Below, piece by piece: positions 7,755 through 16,079 of a stretch of 64,000 nt of DNA. A program made the position numbers and the translations under genes. Origin of the DNA: Pelagibacterium flavum. GTDB taxonomy: Bacteria; Pseudomonadota; Alphaproteobacteria; Rhizobiales; Devosiaceae. Below the pieces are notes generated by a model. The model searched no databases. It saw nothing but the letters and a program-made list of their open reading frames with translations, and was not told where the DNA came from. How positions within the stretch are numbered: position 1 is the first letter of the stretch; every line of letters starts with the position of its first letter. Where the stretch lies: positions 2,411,001 to 2,475,000 of the forward strand of contig NZ_CP107716.1 in assembly GCF_025854335.1 (NCBI RefSeq), given 5' to 3'.

Positions 7755-8702
7755 ATGCTGGCCTATATCGCCAAGCGGCTCGTTGCCGCCATACCCGTAT
7801 TGTTCGGGCTTTCGATCATTGTGTTCGGGATCATGGCCATGATCCCCGGCGATCCGGCCACGGCCATTCTGGGTGCCTACGCCACGCCGGAAAATGTCGA
7901 GCGCGTCAATCGCGATCTCGGGCTCGACCGCTCGCTGCCCGAGCAGTACATCGCCTGGATCACCAATGTCCTTCAGGGCGATTTCGGCCGGTCGTTCAGG
8001 CTCAACCGTCCGGTGCTCGATGAAATTCTCGAGCGTTTCAGCGCAACGCTGATCCTTGCCGGCGCCTCAATGATCCTGTGTTCGATCCTGGGCCTTTTGG
8101 CCGGGGTCGTTTCGGCGGTCCGCCAGTTCGGCTGGACCGACCGGATCGTCACGTTCTTTGTGCTGATCGGCATTTCCACGCCCGCTTTCTGGCTGGGGCT
8201 GATCTTCATCCTCCTGTTCGCCGTGCAATGGCGCGTGCTGCCCGCTTCGGGCATGTATGCCGTCTATGGCGGCGGCGATCTGCCAGACCTTCTGATCCAT
8301 CTGATCCTGCCCGCCACCACGCTGGCCATTGTCGCGACCGGCGTTATCGCGCGGCTCACCCGCGCGGCCATGCTCGAAGTGCTGCGGCAGGATTTCGTGC
8401 GCACGGCGCGGGCCAAGGGGCTCAACGAAGGCGCGGTGATCTACCGGCACGCCTTCAAGGCGGCGCTGGTTTCGATCATTCCCGTGATCGGCATCCAGGC
8501 CGGGTTCGTGATGGGTGGTGCGGTCTATATCGAGACCGTGTTCCAGTGGCCGGGCATCGGGGCGATGCTGGTCAACGCGATTTCCACCCGTGACATTCTT
8601 CTGGTGCAGGGCGGCGTGCTGGTGGTTGCCGTCACTTACGTCCTCATCAACCTGCTCGCCGATGTGGCGCAGGCCATTCTCGACCCGAGGCTCAAGACAT
8701 GA
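7755..8702 (+). CDS. Peptide ABC transporter permease, DppB type
   Basis: The 315-residue inner-membrane protein has about six hydrophobic segments and the DppB/OppB layout: MLAYIAKRLVAAIPVLFGLSI at the N-terminus, GDFGRSFRLNRPV in the periplasmic loop, and the EAA coupling loop FVRTARAKGLNEG near residue 215. It pairs with the DppC half of the next gene to form the channel. A good ribosome binding site (GGGACAGAGGAGG) precedes the ATG. The stop overlaps the next start by four bases, so translation is coupled. Confidence 0.93.
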   Translation: MLAYIAKRLVAAIPVLFGLSIIVFGIMAMIPGDPATAILGAYATPENVERVNRDLGLDRSLPEQYIAWITNVLQGDFGRSFRLNRPVLDEILERFSATLILAGASMILCSILGLLAGVVSAVRQFGWTDRIVTFFVLIGISTPAFWLGLIFILLFAVQWRVLPASGMYAVYGGGDLPDLLIHLILPATTLAIVATGVIARLTRAAMLEVLRQDFVRTARAKGLNEGAVIYRHAFKAALVSIIPVIGIQAGFVMGGAVYIETVFQWPGIGAMLVNAISTRDILLVQGGVLVVAVTYVLINLLADVAQAILDPRLKT

Positions 8703-10489
8703 CCCAGGCGATCGCGACCACCGCGCCTCAGGCGTCCTCGGCACGGCTTTCGAGCTGGAGCCTTTTGCTCAACAACCGGCTGGCGGCCGGGGGGCTTGTC
8801 ATCCTTGTCCTGATCGGGGCGATGGCATTGCTCGCTCCGTTGCTGCCCATTCCCGACCCCGACATCACCCTGCCCGCCAACCGGCTGCAGCCGATCTTTT
8901 CGGACGGGCATCTGCTGGGCACCGACCATTTGGGCCGAGACATTCTGGCCCGGCTGATCTGGGGGTCGCGGGTGTCGATTGCCGTGGGGCTTTCGGCCAC
9001 GCTGATCGCGGCGCTGATCGGCTCGCTGATCGGGCTGGTTTCGGGCTATGCGCGGGGCACCACCGATACCATATTGATGCGCGGCATCGATATGCTGATG
9101 GCGTTTCCCTATATCCTGCTCGCGCTGGCCATTGTCGCGGTGCTCGGGCCGGGGCTGCTCAACGCGCTTTACGCCATCGCGGTCGTCAATATCCCGTTCT
9201 TTGCCCGCAACGTGCGCGGCATCACGGTGGGGCTGGCCGGCCGGGAATTCGTTGACGCCGCCCGGCTTTCGGGCAAATCGCACACGGCGATCCTGTTTTC
9301 CGAAGTGCTGCCCAATGTGTTGCCGGTGATCGTGATCACCATGTCGACCACTGTGGGCTGGATGATCCTTGAAACCGCCGGGCTGTCGTTCCTGGGACTT
9401 GGCGCACAGCCGCCGCAATCGGACCTTGGCTCGATGCTGGGCGAAGGGCGCAGCCTTTTGTTCAATGCCCCGCACGTATCGGTCATTCCCGGACTGATGA
9501 TCTTTGCCATCGTCATGAGCATCAACCTTTTGGGCGATGGCGTGCGCGACGTGCTCGATCCGCGCCTGCGGGCCGGGGATCTAACGCGCCCGCTTTCGGT
9601 GACGCGCATCGAGCGCAAGAAGGCCGCCGAGCCCCAGGACAAACCCACTGCCATACTCGACGTGCGCAATCTCGAAACCAGTTTCCAGCGCGGCCGGGCG
9701 ACCATTCCAGCGGTCAAGGATATTTCCTTCACACTCAACAAGGGCGAGTGCATGGGGCTGATCGGGGAGTCCGGGTCGGGCAAATCGGTCACCGCCCTGT
9801 CGCTGCTCGGGCTTGTCGCCTCCCCGCCGGGCATCATCACCGGCGGGTCGGTGTCCATCGAGGGCGAGGACGTGTTCTCGCGCTCGGAAAGCGGCATCAG
9901 GGCGTTGCGCGGCTCGAAAGTCGCCTATGTGTTTCAGGACCCGCTGACGACGCTCCATCCCCTCTACAAGGTGGGCGAGCAGATCGCCGAAGCTATCACC
10001 ACACATCAGCCGGTCGGCAAGGCGGAAGCGAGACAGCGGGCTATCGCGCTGATGGAACAGGTGGGCATTCGCGATGCCGCCGAGAGGGTCGACGCCTTCC
10101 CGCACCAATTGAGCGGCGGGCAGCGCCAGCGCATCGGCATTGCCATGGCGCTGGCCAACGATCCCGACATCATTATCGCCGACGAGCCGACAACGGCGCT
10201 GGACGTGACCGTGCAGGCGAAAATTCTCGACCTGCTGCAAGATCTGCGGCGCGAGCGCGGGTTGGCGCTGTTGCTCATTACCCACGATTTCGGGGTTGTC
10301 GCCCAGGTGTGCGACCGGGTTGCGGTGATGAAGGATGGCCTTATCGTCGAAAGCGGGAAGACGCCGGATGTGCTGCGCGATCCCCAGCACGATTACACCA
10401 AAAAACTGATCGCCTGCGTGCCGGAGCTGGGCAAGGGCAAGGATTTTCTTGCCACCGTCCGGCCCCTGTTTGCGGAGGGCCAGCCATGA
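8699..10489 (+). CDS. Fused peptide ABC transporter permease (DppC) and ATPase (DppD)
   Basis: This 596-residue protein joins two normally separate subunits. Residues 1-300 are a DppC permease (LGTDHLGRDILARLIWGSR, then the EAA loop FVDAARLSGKSHTAI). Residues about 315-596 are a DppD ATPase with Walker A GESGSGKSV, signature LSGGQRQRIG and Walker B IIIADEPTTALD. The fusion fixes a 1:1 ratio of permease to ATPase. Such fusions are known in Hyphomicrobiales peptide transporters. It overlaps the genes on both sides by four bases. Confidence 0.93.
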   Translation: MTQAIATTAPQASSARLSSWSLLLNNRLAAGGLVILVLIGAMALLAPLLPIPDPDITLPANRLQPIFSDGHLLGTDHLGRDILARLIWGSRVSIAVGLSATLIAALIGSLIGLVSGYARGTTDTILMRGIDMLMAFPYILLALAIVAVLGPGLLNALYAIAVVNIPFFARNVRGITVGLAGREFVDAARLSGKSHTAILFSEVLPNVLPVIVITMSTTVGWMILETAGLSFLGLGAQPPQSDLGSMLGEGRSLLFNAPHVSVIPGLMIFAIVMSINLLGDGVRDVLDPRLRAGDLTRPLSVTRIERKKAAEPQDKPTAILDVRNLETSFQRGRATIPAVKDISFTLNKGECMGLIGESGSGKSVTALSLLGLVASPPGIITGGSVSIEGEDVFSRSESGIRALRGSKVAYVFQDPLTTLHPLYKVGEQIAEAITTHQPVGKAEARQRAIALMEQVGIRDAAERVDAFPHQLSGGQRQRIGIAMALANDPDIIIADEPTTALDVTVQAKILDLLQDLRRERGLALLLITHDFGVVAQVCDRVAVMKDGLIVESGKTPDVLRDPQHDYTKKLIACVPELGKGKDFLATVRPLFAEGQP

Positions 10490-11286
10490 GCAATGCCATC
10501 GTCGTAAAAGATCTGGTCAAGACCTTCGGGGGCAATCGGACGCTGTTTGGTGGCAAGAGCCACGAGGTTCAGGCCGTAAAGGGCGTGACGCTTGAACTCA
10601 GGCAAGGGGAAACGCTGGCCATTGTGGGCGAGAGCGGATCGGGGAAATCGACCATCGCGCGCATGCTGGTGGGCCTGGAAACGCCAACCTCGGGCTCCAT
10701 CGAAATCGGGGGCAAGGGATATGACGCGCTGCAGTCGGAAGGGTCGCGGGCGTTCGGGCGGATGATCCAGTACGTGTTTCAGGACCCTGTTGCTTCTCTG
10801 AATCCACGCAAGACGATAGACAAGATTCTTGATGTGCCGCTCAACCTTCTGCGCGGCTATGATGCCGAAAAGCGCAAGGCGAGAAAGCGCGATCTGCTCG
10901 AAGCCGTGCAGATGCCCAGGGACACGCTGGAGCGCTATCCGCACGAATTTTCCGGTGGGCAAGCGCAGCGTATCGCCATCGCGCGGGCCCTGGCGGCGGA
11001 AGCGAAAATCATGGTCCTCGATGAGCCGGTCTCGGCGCTCGATGTCTCGGTACAGGCGCAGGTGCTGTTGCTGCTGGACGATCTCAAGCGCGAATTCGGG
11101 CTGTCCTATCTGTTCATCAGCCACGATCTGGCGGTCGTGGAATCGGTATCGGACCGGGTCGGGGTCATGTATCTGGGCGAGATGGTGGAACTGGACACTG
11201 CCGAGAAACTGTTTGCGGCGCCGGGCCACGACTATACAAGGGAGTTGATTGCCAGCGCGCCCAGGCTGGCCGCAGCGGCTCAGTAA
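10486..11286 (+). CDS. Peptide ABC transporter ATP-binding protein, DppF/OppF type
   Basis: The 266-residue second ATPase of the importer has Walker A GESGSGKSTIAR, signature FSGGQAQRIAIARAL, Walker B MVLDEPVSALDVS and the switch histidine in FISHDLAV. The start at MSNAIVVKDLVKTFGG overlaps the previous stop (ATGA). It pairs with the ATPase half of the fused protein in the cytoplasm to drive peptide uptake. It ends the transporter operon; a REP-like repeat and a GntR regulator gene follow. Confidence 0.93.
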   Translation: MSNAIVVKDLVKTFGGNRTLFGGKSHEVQAVKGVTLELRQGETLAIVGESGSGKSTIARMLVGLETPTSGSIEIGGKGYDALQSEGSRAFGRMIQYVFQDPVASLNPRKTIDKILDVPLNLLRGYDAEKRKARKRDLLEAVQMPRDTLERYPHEFSGGQAQRIAIARALAAEAKIMVLDEPVSALDVSVQAQVLLLLDDLKREFGLSYLFISHDLAVVESVSDRVGVMYLGEMVELDTAEKLFAAPGHDYTRELIASAPRLAAAAQ

Positions 11287-11337
11287 GATGTTCCCTAAAA
11301 ACCCCATACCCTCCATCATCCCGTCCGCCCCACAATC

Positions 11338-11438
11338 GTCATCCCGGGCGGAGACCCGGGAACCAGTAACCGTCAGCGTCGGCGTTTCAACCGCGAGACC
11401 TGCGTGTACTGGACCCCGGCTCAAGGCCGGGGTGACAG
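11338..11438. repeat. REP-like intergenic palindromic element, copy 2
   Basis: This second copy of the element at 1328-1430 begins GTCATCCCGGGCGGAGACCC and ends GTACTGGACCCCGGCTCAAG, then GCCGGGGTGACA. CCCGGG-CGGAGA-CCCGGG and CCCCGG-CTCAAGG-CCGGGG both fold. It fills the gap between the transporter operon and the GntR gene and could form a terminator-like structure on the RNA. Confidence 0.75.
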
Positions 11439-11460
11439 ACTGGTGGGTGGAGCAAAAGAT

Positions 11461-12273
11461 ATGAACGCCCTCGACACCCCCGCCCCTCTTCGCCGCAAGC
11501 GTACCGACGAAATCGTCGATGCCATCAAGAAGACCATCATCGAGCACGGGTTGCAGCCGGGAGACCGGCTGCCGCAGGAGCGCGAGTTGATGGAGCAATA
11601 CTCGGCCTCGAAAGGAACGATCCGTGAGGCGCTGAAATCGCTCGAAGTGCAGGGATTGATCCGCACCCGCACCGGGCCGGGCGGCGGGGCGTTCATCGAC
11701 ACCATGTCGGAAAGCCGGGCGATGAGCCTGCTGTCCAACTATCTGTTCGCCAAGACGGTGACGATTGGCGACATCTATGCGCTGCGCAAGGTGCTCGAGC
11801 CACTGGTCGCGGTCAGCGCTATGGCCAATATGGACGCCGCCGCCTATCAGCGGCTCGATGACATCATCGCAATTTACGATCACGAGCCGGCCGACGCGCA
11901 GGAGCGCTGGGACCAGCGCATGGCCGAACTCGATTTCCATGCGGTGGTGGCCGAATATGCCGACAATGCGCTGCTCGCCTTCACCTGCCGGTTCCTGCAG
12001 CGGCTTTTGAAAGACCTTGCCGTCTGTCACGATATCTATGTGCAGCCCAAGCCGGTGCTGCGCGCGCAGGGCATCGAATATCAGCGCCAGATGATCGCCG
12101 CCATGCAGGTTGGCGATGCGGACGCCGTCCACAGGATCATGGCCGATCACATGGCCTATGCCGAACGGTCCATGCTCGACCTGCAGGCGGAGCTGAACGG
12201 GGATTTCCTGCACGATCCCGTGGCCCGAGGGCGAACCGGGAAACGGCGGAAGAGCGCTAAAACAAGCGGCTAG
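11461..12273 (+). CDS. GntR-family transcriptional regulator, FadR/FCD subfamily
   Basis: The 270-residue regulator has an N-terminal winged helix (RRKRTDEIVDAIKKTIIEHG, GDRLPQERELMEQYSASKGT, IREALKSLEVQGLIRTRTGPGGG). The FCD ligand-binding domain follows at residues about 100-240, with DLDFH-like metal-site residues (ELDFHAVVAEYADNALL). Such proteins usually repress transport or catabolic genes until a small organic acid or similar ligand binds. The ATG at 11461 follows GGTGGAG. It is likely to control the upstream peptide transporter, but the repeat between them may separate the transcripts. Confidence 0.88.
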   Translation: MNALDTPAPLRRKRTDEIVDAIKKTIIEHGLQPGDRLPQERELMEQYSASKGTIREALKSLEVQGLIRTRTGPGGGAFIDTMSESRAMSLLSNYLFAKTVTIGDIYALRKVLEPLVAVSAMANMDAAAYQRLDDIIAIYDHEPADAQERWDQRMAELDFHAVVAEYADNALLAFTCRFLQRLLKDLAVCHDIYVQPKPVLRAQGIEYQRQMIAAMQVGDADAVHRIMADHMAYAERSMLDLQAELNGDFLHDPVARGRTGKRRKSAKTSG

Positions 12274-12362
12274 AGCCTGTCATCGCCGAATGCGCGTTGG
12301 TTTGGCCGTCCACCTGACGGAACTCGCGGCGCCTGGGGCCCGTTATCGCCGTATCTGTCATA

Positions 12363-13205
12363 ATGGATAGGCGACCCGTGGCCACGCGCGCGCAATCGAA
12401 ACAACAGCAGGGCCTGTTTCCAATTGGCCTGCTGCGCGGCGCTGGTGGCGCCCTGATATTTGCGCTGCCCATGCTGATGACCATGGAGATGTGACAGTTG
12501 GGCATGACGCTGGACCGTTGGCGCCTGCTGGTTCTGCTGGTTGTCGGGTTTCCCTTCCTGATGCGGCTTTCGCGCGAGATCGGGTTCGAAAGCACACGTG
12601 ACTGGCGGCAGGATTTGCGGGATGTAACCATCGCCTATGGCATCGGGATCGTCACAAGCTCGGCGATCATGGTGGTGCTGGCCATATTGGGCAGTCCAGG
12701 AAGCCTGAGCGAGACGATGGGGAAAATCGCGATCCAGACCTTTCCCGCCGCGCTCGGCGCCATGTTAGGGCGGGCCCAGTTCGGCGGCGATTCCGAGCCG
12801 GCCAAAAGGGAAGAAACATTCGGCGGCGAAATGCTGATCATGGCAGCAGGGGCGCTGTTTCTCTCGCTCAACGTGGCACCGACCGAAGAAATGCAGCTCA
12901 TTTCCTTTCGCATGACAGCCTGGCACGCGCTGGCGCTGATTCCGCTCTCGCTGGCCCTCATGCATGCCTTCGTCTTTGCCGCCTCGTTTGCGGGCGGCAG
13001 CGAAATTTCGCCGGAAACACCTTGGTGGAGCGCGTTCCTGCGCTTCACCGTCTCGGGCTACATGGTGGCGCTGGTGATCAGCCTGGCAAGCCTGTGGGTG
13101 CTCGGCCAGATTGACGGCATGGCATTCGAGAGAGCGTTGCGGGTTACGGTCGTACTCGGTTTTCCAGCAGCCATTGGCGCCTCGGCGGCGCGGCTGATCC
13201 TTTAG
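12363..13205 (+). pseudogene. TIGR02587-family integral membrane protein interrupted by an in-frame TGA
   Basis: Read from the ATG at 12363, the frame gives 43 residues ending LPMLMTMEM, then TGA at 12492-12494. It continues in the same frame without a break to 13205 (QLGMTLDRWRLLVLLVVGF...). From memory of the family, this spot normally has tryptophan (MEMW), so TGG has become TGA. The rest has five or six hydrophobic segments typical of TIGR02587. A TTG at 12498 could restart translation to give a 235-residue protein that lacks the first membrane segment. The next gene is TIGR02588, its usual partner. Function is unknown in the literature I recall. Confidence 0.65.
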
Positions 13206-13214
13206 GAGCGCGTG

Positions 13215-13607
13215 ATGGCACCCGGTAAAGGTAAATCAGGTGAGCAGGTCGAATGGATCGTCGCCGCAGCGAGCGCGGTGCTTGTGCTGGCGCTGGCGGG
13301 CTTTATTGCCTTTGAAGCCCTGACCCGAACCGGAGGCGAGCCGCAGATCGGATTTGCCCTGGGCAAGACACTGGCCGTCGCGGACGGTTATGCGGTCGAG
13401 GTCACTATCAGCAATCAGGGTCACGTCACGATTTCGGACGTGGTGGTCGAGGGCGCCGTTGCGCTGGGCGGCGGCCAAAGCGAAACCGCCAGGGTCACGC
13501 TCGACTATCTTCCGGCGGAAAGTGATACCGCGGTTGGACTGGGGTTTTCACAAGAGATCGATCCGGAGCGACTGACGCTCCGGATCGTGGGTTATACTTA
13601 CCCTTAG
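13215..13607 (+). CDS. TIGR02588-family membrane-anchored protein
   Basis: The 130-residue protein has one N-terminal membrane segment (WIVAAASAVLVLALAGFIAF, residues about 13-32). A periplasmic beta-type domain follows, with YAVEVTISNQGHVTISDVVVE resembling a CARDB- or Ig-like fold. Length and pairing with the upstream TIGR02587 gene identify it as TIGR02588; function is unknown. The ATG lies six bases after AGGAG; a GTG three bases earlier is less well spaced. Confidence 0.75.
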   Translation: MAPGKGKSGEQVEWIVAAASAVLVLALAGFIAFEALTRTGGEPQIGFALGKTLAVADGYAVEVTISNQGHVTISDVVVEGAVALGGGQSETARVTLDYLPAESDTAVGLGFSQEIDPERLTLRIVGYTYP

Positions 13608-13656
13608 CGCGCTGCCCCAACAGGCCGGGCCAGCGCTCCAGGTTCATTGATGTCGC

Positions 13657-13695
13657 GCGGTCGAACCGAAAAAGTCTGCAACTTTTTCTGACCGC
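13657..13695. repeat. Palindromic repeat between convergent genes
   Basis: GCGGTC...GACCGC are the outer arms and AAAAAGT-CTGCA-ACTTTTT the inner stem. It sits three bases from the aldehyde dehydrogenase stop and about 50 bases from the TIGR02588 stop. The stem with A/T runs on both strands suits a bidirectional terminator. It belongs to the same structural family as the repeats at 5913, 15969 and 16030. Confidence 0.6.
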
Positions 13696-13698
13696 ACT

Positions 13699-15210
13699 CT
13701 AAAGGTCTGCAGGCAGCAGAGCGTCCGGGATGTTCTGGTAGCTGACCGGACGCAGGAAGCGGCGGATGGAGAGGGTGCCCACCGAGGTGTGCCCGAAGTT
13801 CGTCGAGGCGGGGTATGGGCCGCCATGCACCATGGCATCGGCGACTTCCACGCCGGTGGGGAAGCCGTTGGCCAGCACGCGGCCCGCCTTGCGCTCGAGG
13901 ATGGGCATGAGCGAACGGCCCAGATCGGTGTCGCCGGCATCCATGTGGATGGTGCAGGTCAACTGGCCCTGCAGCGACTTCGCGATCTGGCGCATCTGGT
14001 CTTCGTCCTTGACGGTGACGATCAGTCCGAGCGGGCCGAACACTTCTTCTCCAAGCGCGTGGTTGGCCAGCCAGGTGTCGCCATCGGTTTCGAACAGATA
14101 CGGCGTGGCGTTGCGGAGATCGCAGGTGGACGTGAGAAGCTCCTGAACGCCCGATGATGCGGCAATCCTGTCGCGGCCATCGCGATAGGCCTTGGCGATG
14201 CCGTCGGTCAGCATGGTCTGGGGGCCGACTTCGGAAAGGGCGGCCTTGGCGGTATCGATAAAGGTCCGAGCTTCATCGCCCTCAATCACAACGGCAATTC
14301 CGGGATTGGTGCAGAACTGGCCGGCACCCATGGTCAGCGATCCGGCCCAGCCCTTGCCCATTTCCTCGGCCCGCGACTTGAGCGCGCCGGGGAGAACGAA
14401 CATGGGATTGACCGAACCGAGTTCGCCAAAGAAGGGAATGGGCTCGGGGCGGGCGGCACACAGGTCGAACAGTGCCCTGCCCCCGCCGAGCGATCCGGTA
14501 AAGCCCACGGCCTTGATATCGGGGTGCTGGACCAGCGCCTGGCCAACCGAGCGGTCACCGCCCTGCACGAGCGAGAACACGCCGGGGTGCAGGTTCAGCT
14601 TTTTCCGCGCGGCATCGATGGCCTGGGCGACAATCTCGCCAGTACCGGGATGGGCGCCATGGCCCTTGACGACGACGGGGCAGCCAGCAGCAAGCGCCGC
14701 TGCGGTATCGCCACCGGCGGTGGAGAAGGCCAGCGGGAAGTTGGACGCGCCGAAGACGGCGACCGGGCCGATGGGGCGCTGGACCATCTTGAGGTCAGGG
14801 CGCGGGGCGGGCTTGCGGTCGGGCAGTGCCGCATCGTGACGGCGGTCGAGATAATCGCCCTTCAAAATGTGATCGGCGAAGAGGCGCAACTGGCCGGTGG
14901 TCCGGCCACGCTCGCCTTCGAGGCGCGCCGCGGGAAGCCCGGTTTCCTGTGAGCCGATTTCGGTGATGTCGGCGCCGCGTGCCTCGATTTCGTCGGCGAT
15001 CAGGTTGAGGAACGCCGCACGGTCTTCGCGCGAGGAGTAGCCGTAGGACCAGAAGGCTTCCTCGGCGGCCCTGGCTGCGCGATCGACGAGTTCGGGCGTG
15101 CCGACGGCGAATTCGTGACTCGGGCCGGATGCCGGTTCGGAGGCGAAGGTTCCCGCGCCGGAAACCCACTCGCCCGCGATCAGATGCTTGCCGGAAGGGG
15201 TGAAACTCAT
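13699..15210 (-). CDS. Aldehyde dehydrogenase, alpha-ketoglutaric semialdehyde (2,5-dioxovalerate) type
   Basis: The 503-residue enzyme belongs to the KGSADH branch of the ALDH superfamily, which oxidises 2,5-dioxopentanoate to 2-oxoglutarate in sugar-acid and hydroxyproline breakdown. Supporting segments are GPVAVFGASNFPLAFSTAGG, FTGSLGGGRALFDL, the general-base glutamate in FFGELGSVNPMF and the catalytic cysteine in GAGQFCTNPG. The start at MSFTPSGKHLIAGEWV follows GGAGAG. No other gene of the pathway is adjacent, so the physiological substrate is uncertain. It is transcribed toward the TIGR02588 gene. Confidence 0.85.
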   Translation of the reverse strand: MSFTPSGKHLIAGEWVSGAGTFASEPASGPSHEFAVGTPELVDRAARAAEEAFWSYGYSSREDRAAFLNLIADEIEARGADITEIGSQETGLPAARLEGERGRTTGQLRLFADHILKGDYLDRRHDAALPDRKPAPRPDLKMVQRPIGPVAVFGASNFPLAFSTAGGDTAAALAAGCPVVVKGHGAHPGTGEIVAQAIDAARKKLNLHPGVFSLVQGGDRSVGQALVQHPDIKAVGFTGSLGGGRALFDLCAARPEPIPFFGELGSVNPMFVLPGALKSRAEEMGKGWAGSLTMGAGQFCTNPGIAVVIEGDEARTFIDTAKAALSEVGPQTMLTDGIAKAYRDGRDRIAASSGVQELLTSTCDLRNATPYLFETDGDTWLANHALGEEVFGPLGLIVTVKDEDQMRQIAKSLQGQLTCTIHMDAGDTDLGRSLMPILERKAGRVLANGFPTGVEVADAMVHGGPYPASTNFGHTSVGTLSIRRFLRPVSYQNIPDALLPADL

Positions 15211-15333
15211 GGGAAACTCTCCGAAATTGGGGGATGGGGTGGCGGTAAACCCGCCAGGAGGATTAAGTATGACTTATTGTCCGCAAGGTCTTTTTACAAC
15301 CCCGCAAACTGCGCAACGACAAAAGTTTTCCGC

Positions 15334-15939
15334 TCAGATGCGGGTGGCGGTCCATTCGACGATCTGGCGCAGGATGGCATCGAGGGCGCTGTTGAGGGCC
15401 GCGACTACATTGGCCTGATCGAGGGATGACGAAGGAACATCGGCGCTGAAGGTCTGGCTGGCGATTACGGTGCGGCTGCGGTCGCTGACGAGTTGAATGG
15501 CCAGCGCGACCCGCGCCATGGCGCCGCCACCGGTGGTATCGAGCTCGAAAGCCCGAATGTCGGTGGACAGGATGACATCGAGCGCGATCGGGTCGGTCGG
15601 CTTGCCGATATTGGTGAGCCCCGCATCGCGGAACGATTGCAGCATGCGCGTCTGGACGAGCATGGGGAGTGTATCGGACCATTGAGAGTCGCTGAGGTAG
15701 CTCAGCACGCCACCGGGCTGGCGCACGACAATGCGCTGGGTGTCATAGGTCGAAATGGTCGCGGGTTCGCGCACCACGATGGTGCGGTTGGATCGGCGCG
15801 CGACGGGACCGGGTGTGCCCGGTGTCAGATCGTAGGTGACCGGCGCGATGGCGCCCAGGCTGAAGCAGCCGGCCAGCGTCGAGGTGAGACCGATGGCAGA
15901 CATCGATAGAAAGGCGCGGCGGCCGATTTTGGCAGACAT
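15334..15939 (-). CDS. ABC-type transport auxiliary lipoprotein (PqiC/LptE-like)
   Basis: The 201-residue protein begins with a lipoprotein signal ending in LAGC (lipidation at Cys25; an RR pair lies at residues 7-8). The mature part has the auxiliary-component pattern: PVTYDLTPG, TIVVREPATISTYDTQRIVVR and AFELDTTGGG, and near the end NVVAALNSALDAILRQI. It is probably anchored to a membrane as the last part of the Mla-like system encoded upstream. It is separated from mlaD by a tandem repeat. The start at MSAKIGRRAFL was chosen because the codons upstream lie inside the repeat. Confidence 0.82.
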   Translation of the reverse strand: MSAKIGRRAFLSMSAIGLTSTLAGCFSLGAIAPVTYDLTPGTPGPVARRSNRTIVVREPATISTYDTQRIVVRQPGGVLSYLSDSQWSDTLPMLVQTRMLQSFRDAGLTNIGKPTDPIALDVILSTDIRAFELDTTGGGAMARVALAIQLVSDRSRTVIASQTFSADVPSSSLDQANVVAALNSALDAILRQIVEWTATRI

Positions 15940-15968
15940 CTGGCTCGTCCTTGGTTCTTGTTCTGTCG

Positions 15969-16014
15969 GCGTTCCCGAACCGCAAAACCGGTGCCCACTT
16001 TTGCTGGGAACGCT
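15969..16014. repeat. 46-base palindromic repeat, tandem copy A
   Basis: GCGTTCCCGAACCGCAAAAC starts the element and TTTTGCTGGGAACGCT ends it. Outer arms (GCGTTCCC/GGGAACGC) and inner arms (GCAAAA/TTTTGC) are complementary. An identical copy lies at 16030-16075. Very similar elements are common between genes in Hyphomicrobiales genomes. Confidence 0.8.
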
Positions 16015-16029
16015 TCGCTTTCCTTTGTC

Positions 16030-16075
16030 GCGTTCCCGAACCGCAAAACCGGTGCCCACTTTTGCTGGGAACGCT
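16030..16075. repeat. 46-base palindromic repeat, tandem copy B
   Basis: This copy is identical to the element at 15969-16014, 61 bases apart start to start, and ends five bases before the stop codon of the MlaD-like gene. The pair of stem-loops in the mRNA between mlaD and the lipoprotein gene may slow decay or lower expression of the last gene. Confidence 0.8.
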
Positions 16076-16079
16076 TTTG

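Noticed and set aside
10393..12213. Minus-strand open frame of 606 codons over the DppF and GntR genes
   Set aside because: It is antisense to an ATPase with all ABC motifs and to a GntR regulator; composition is that of a shadow frame.
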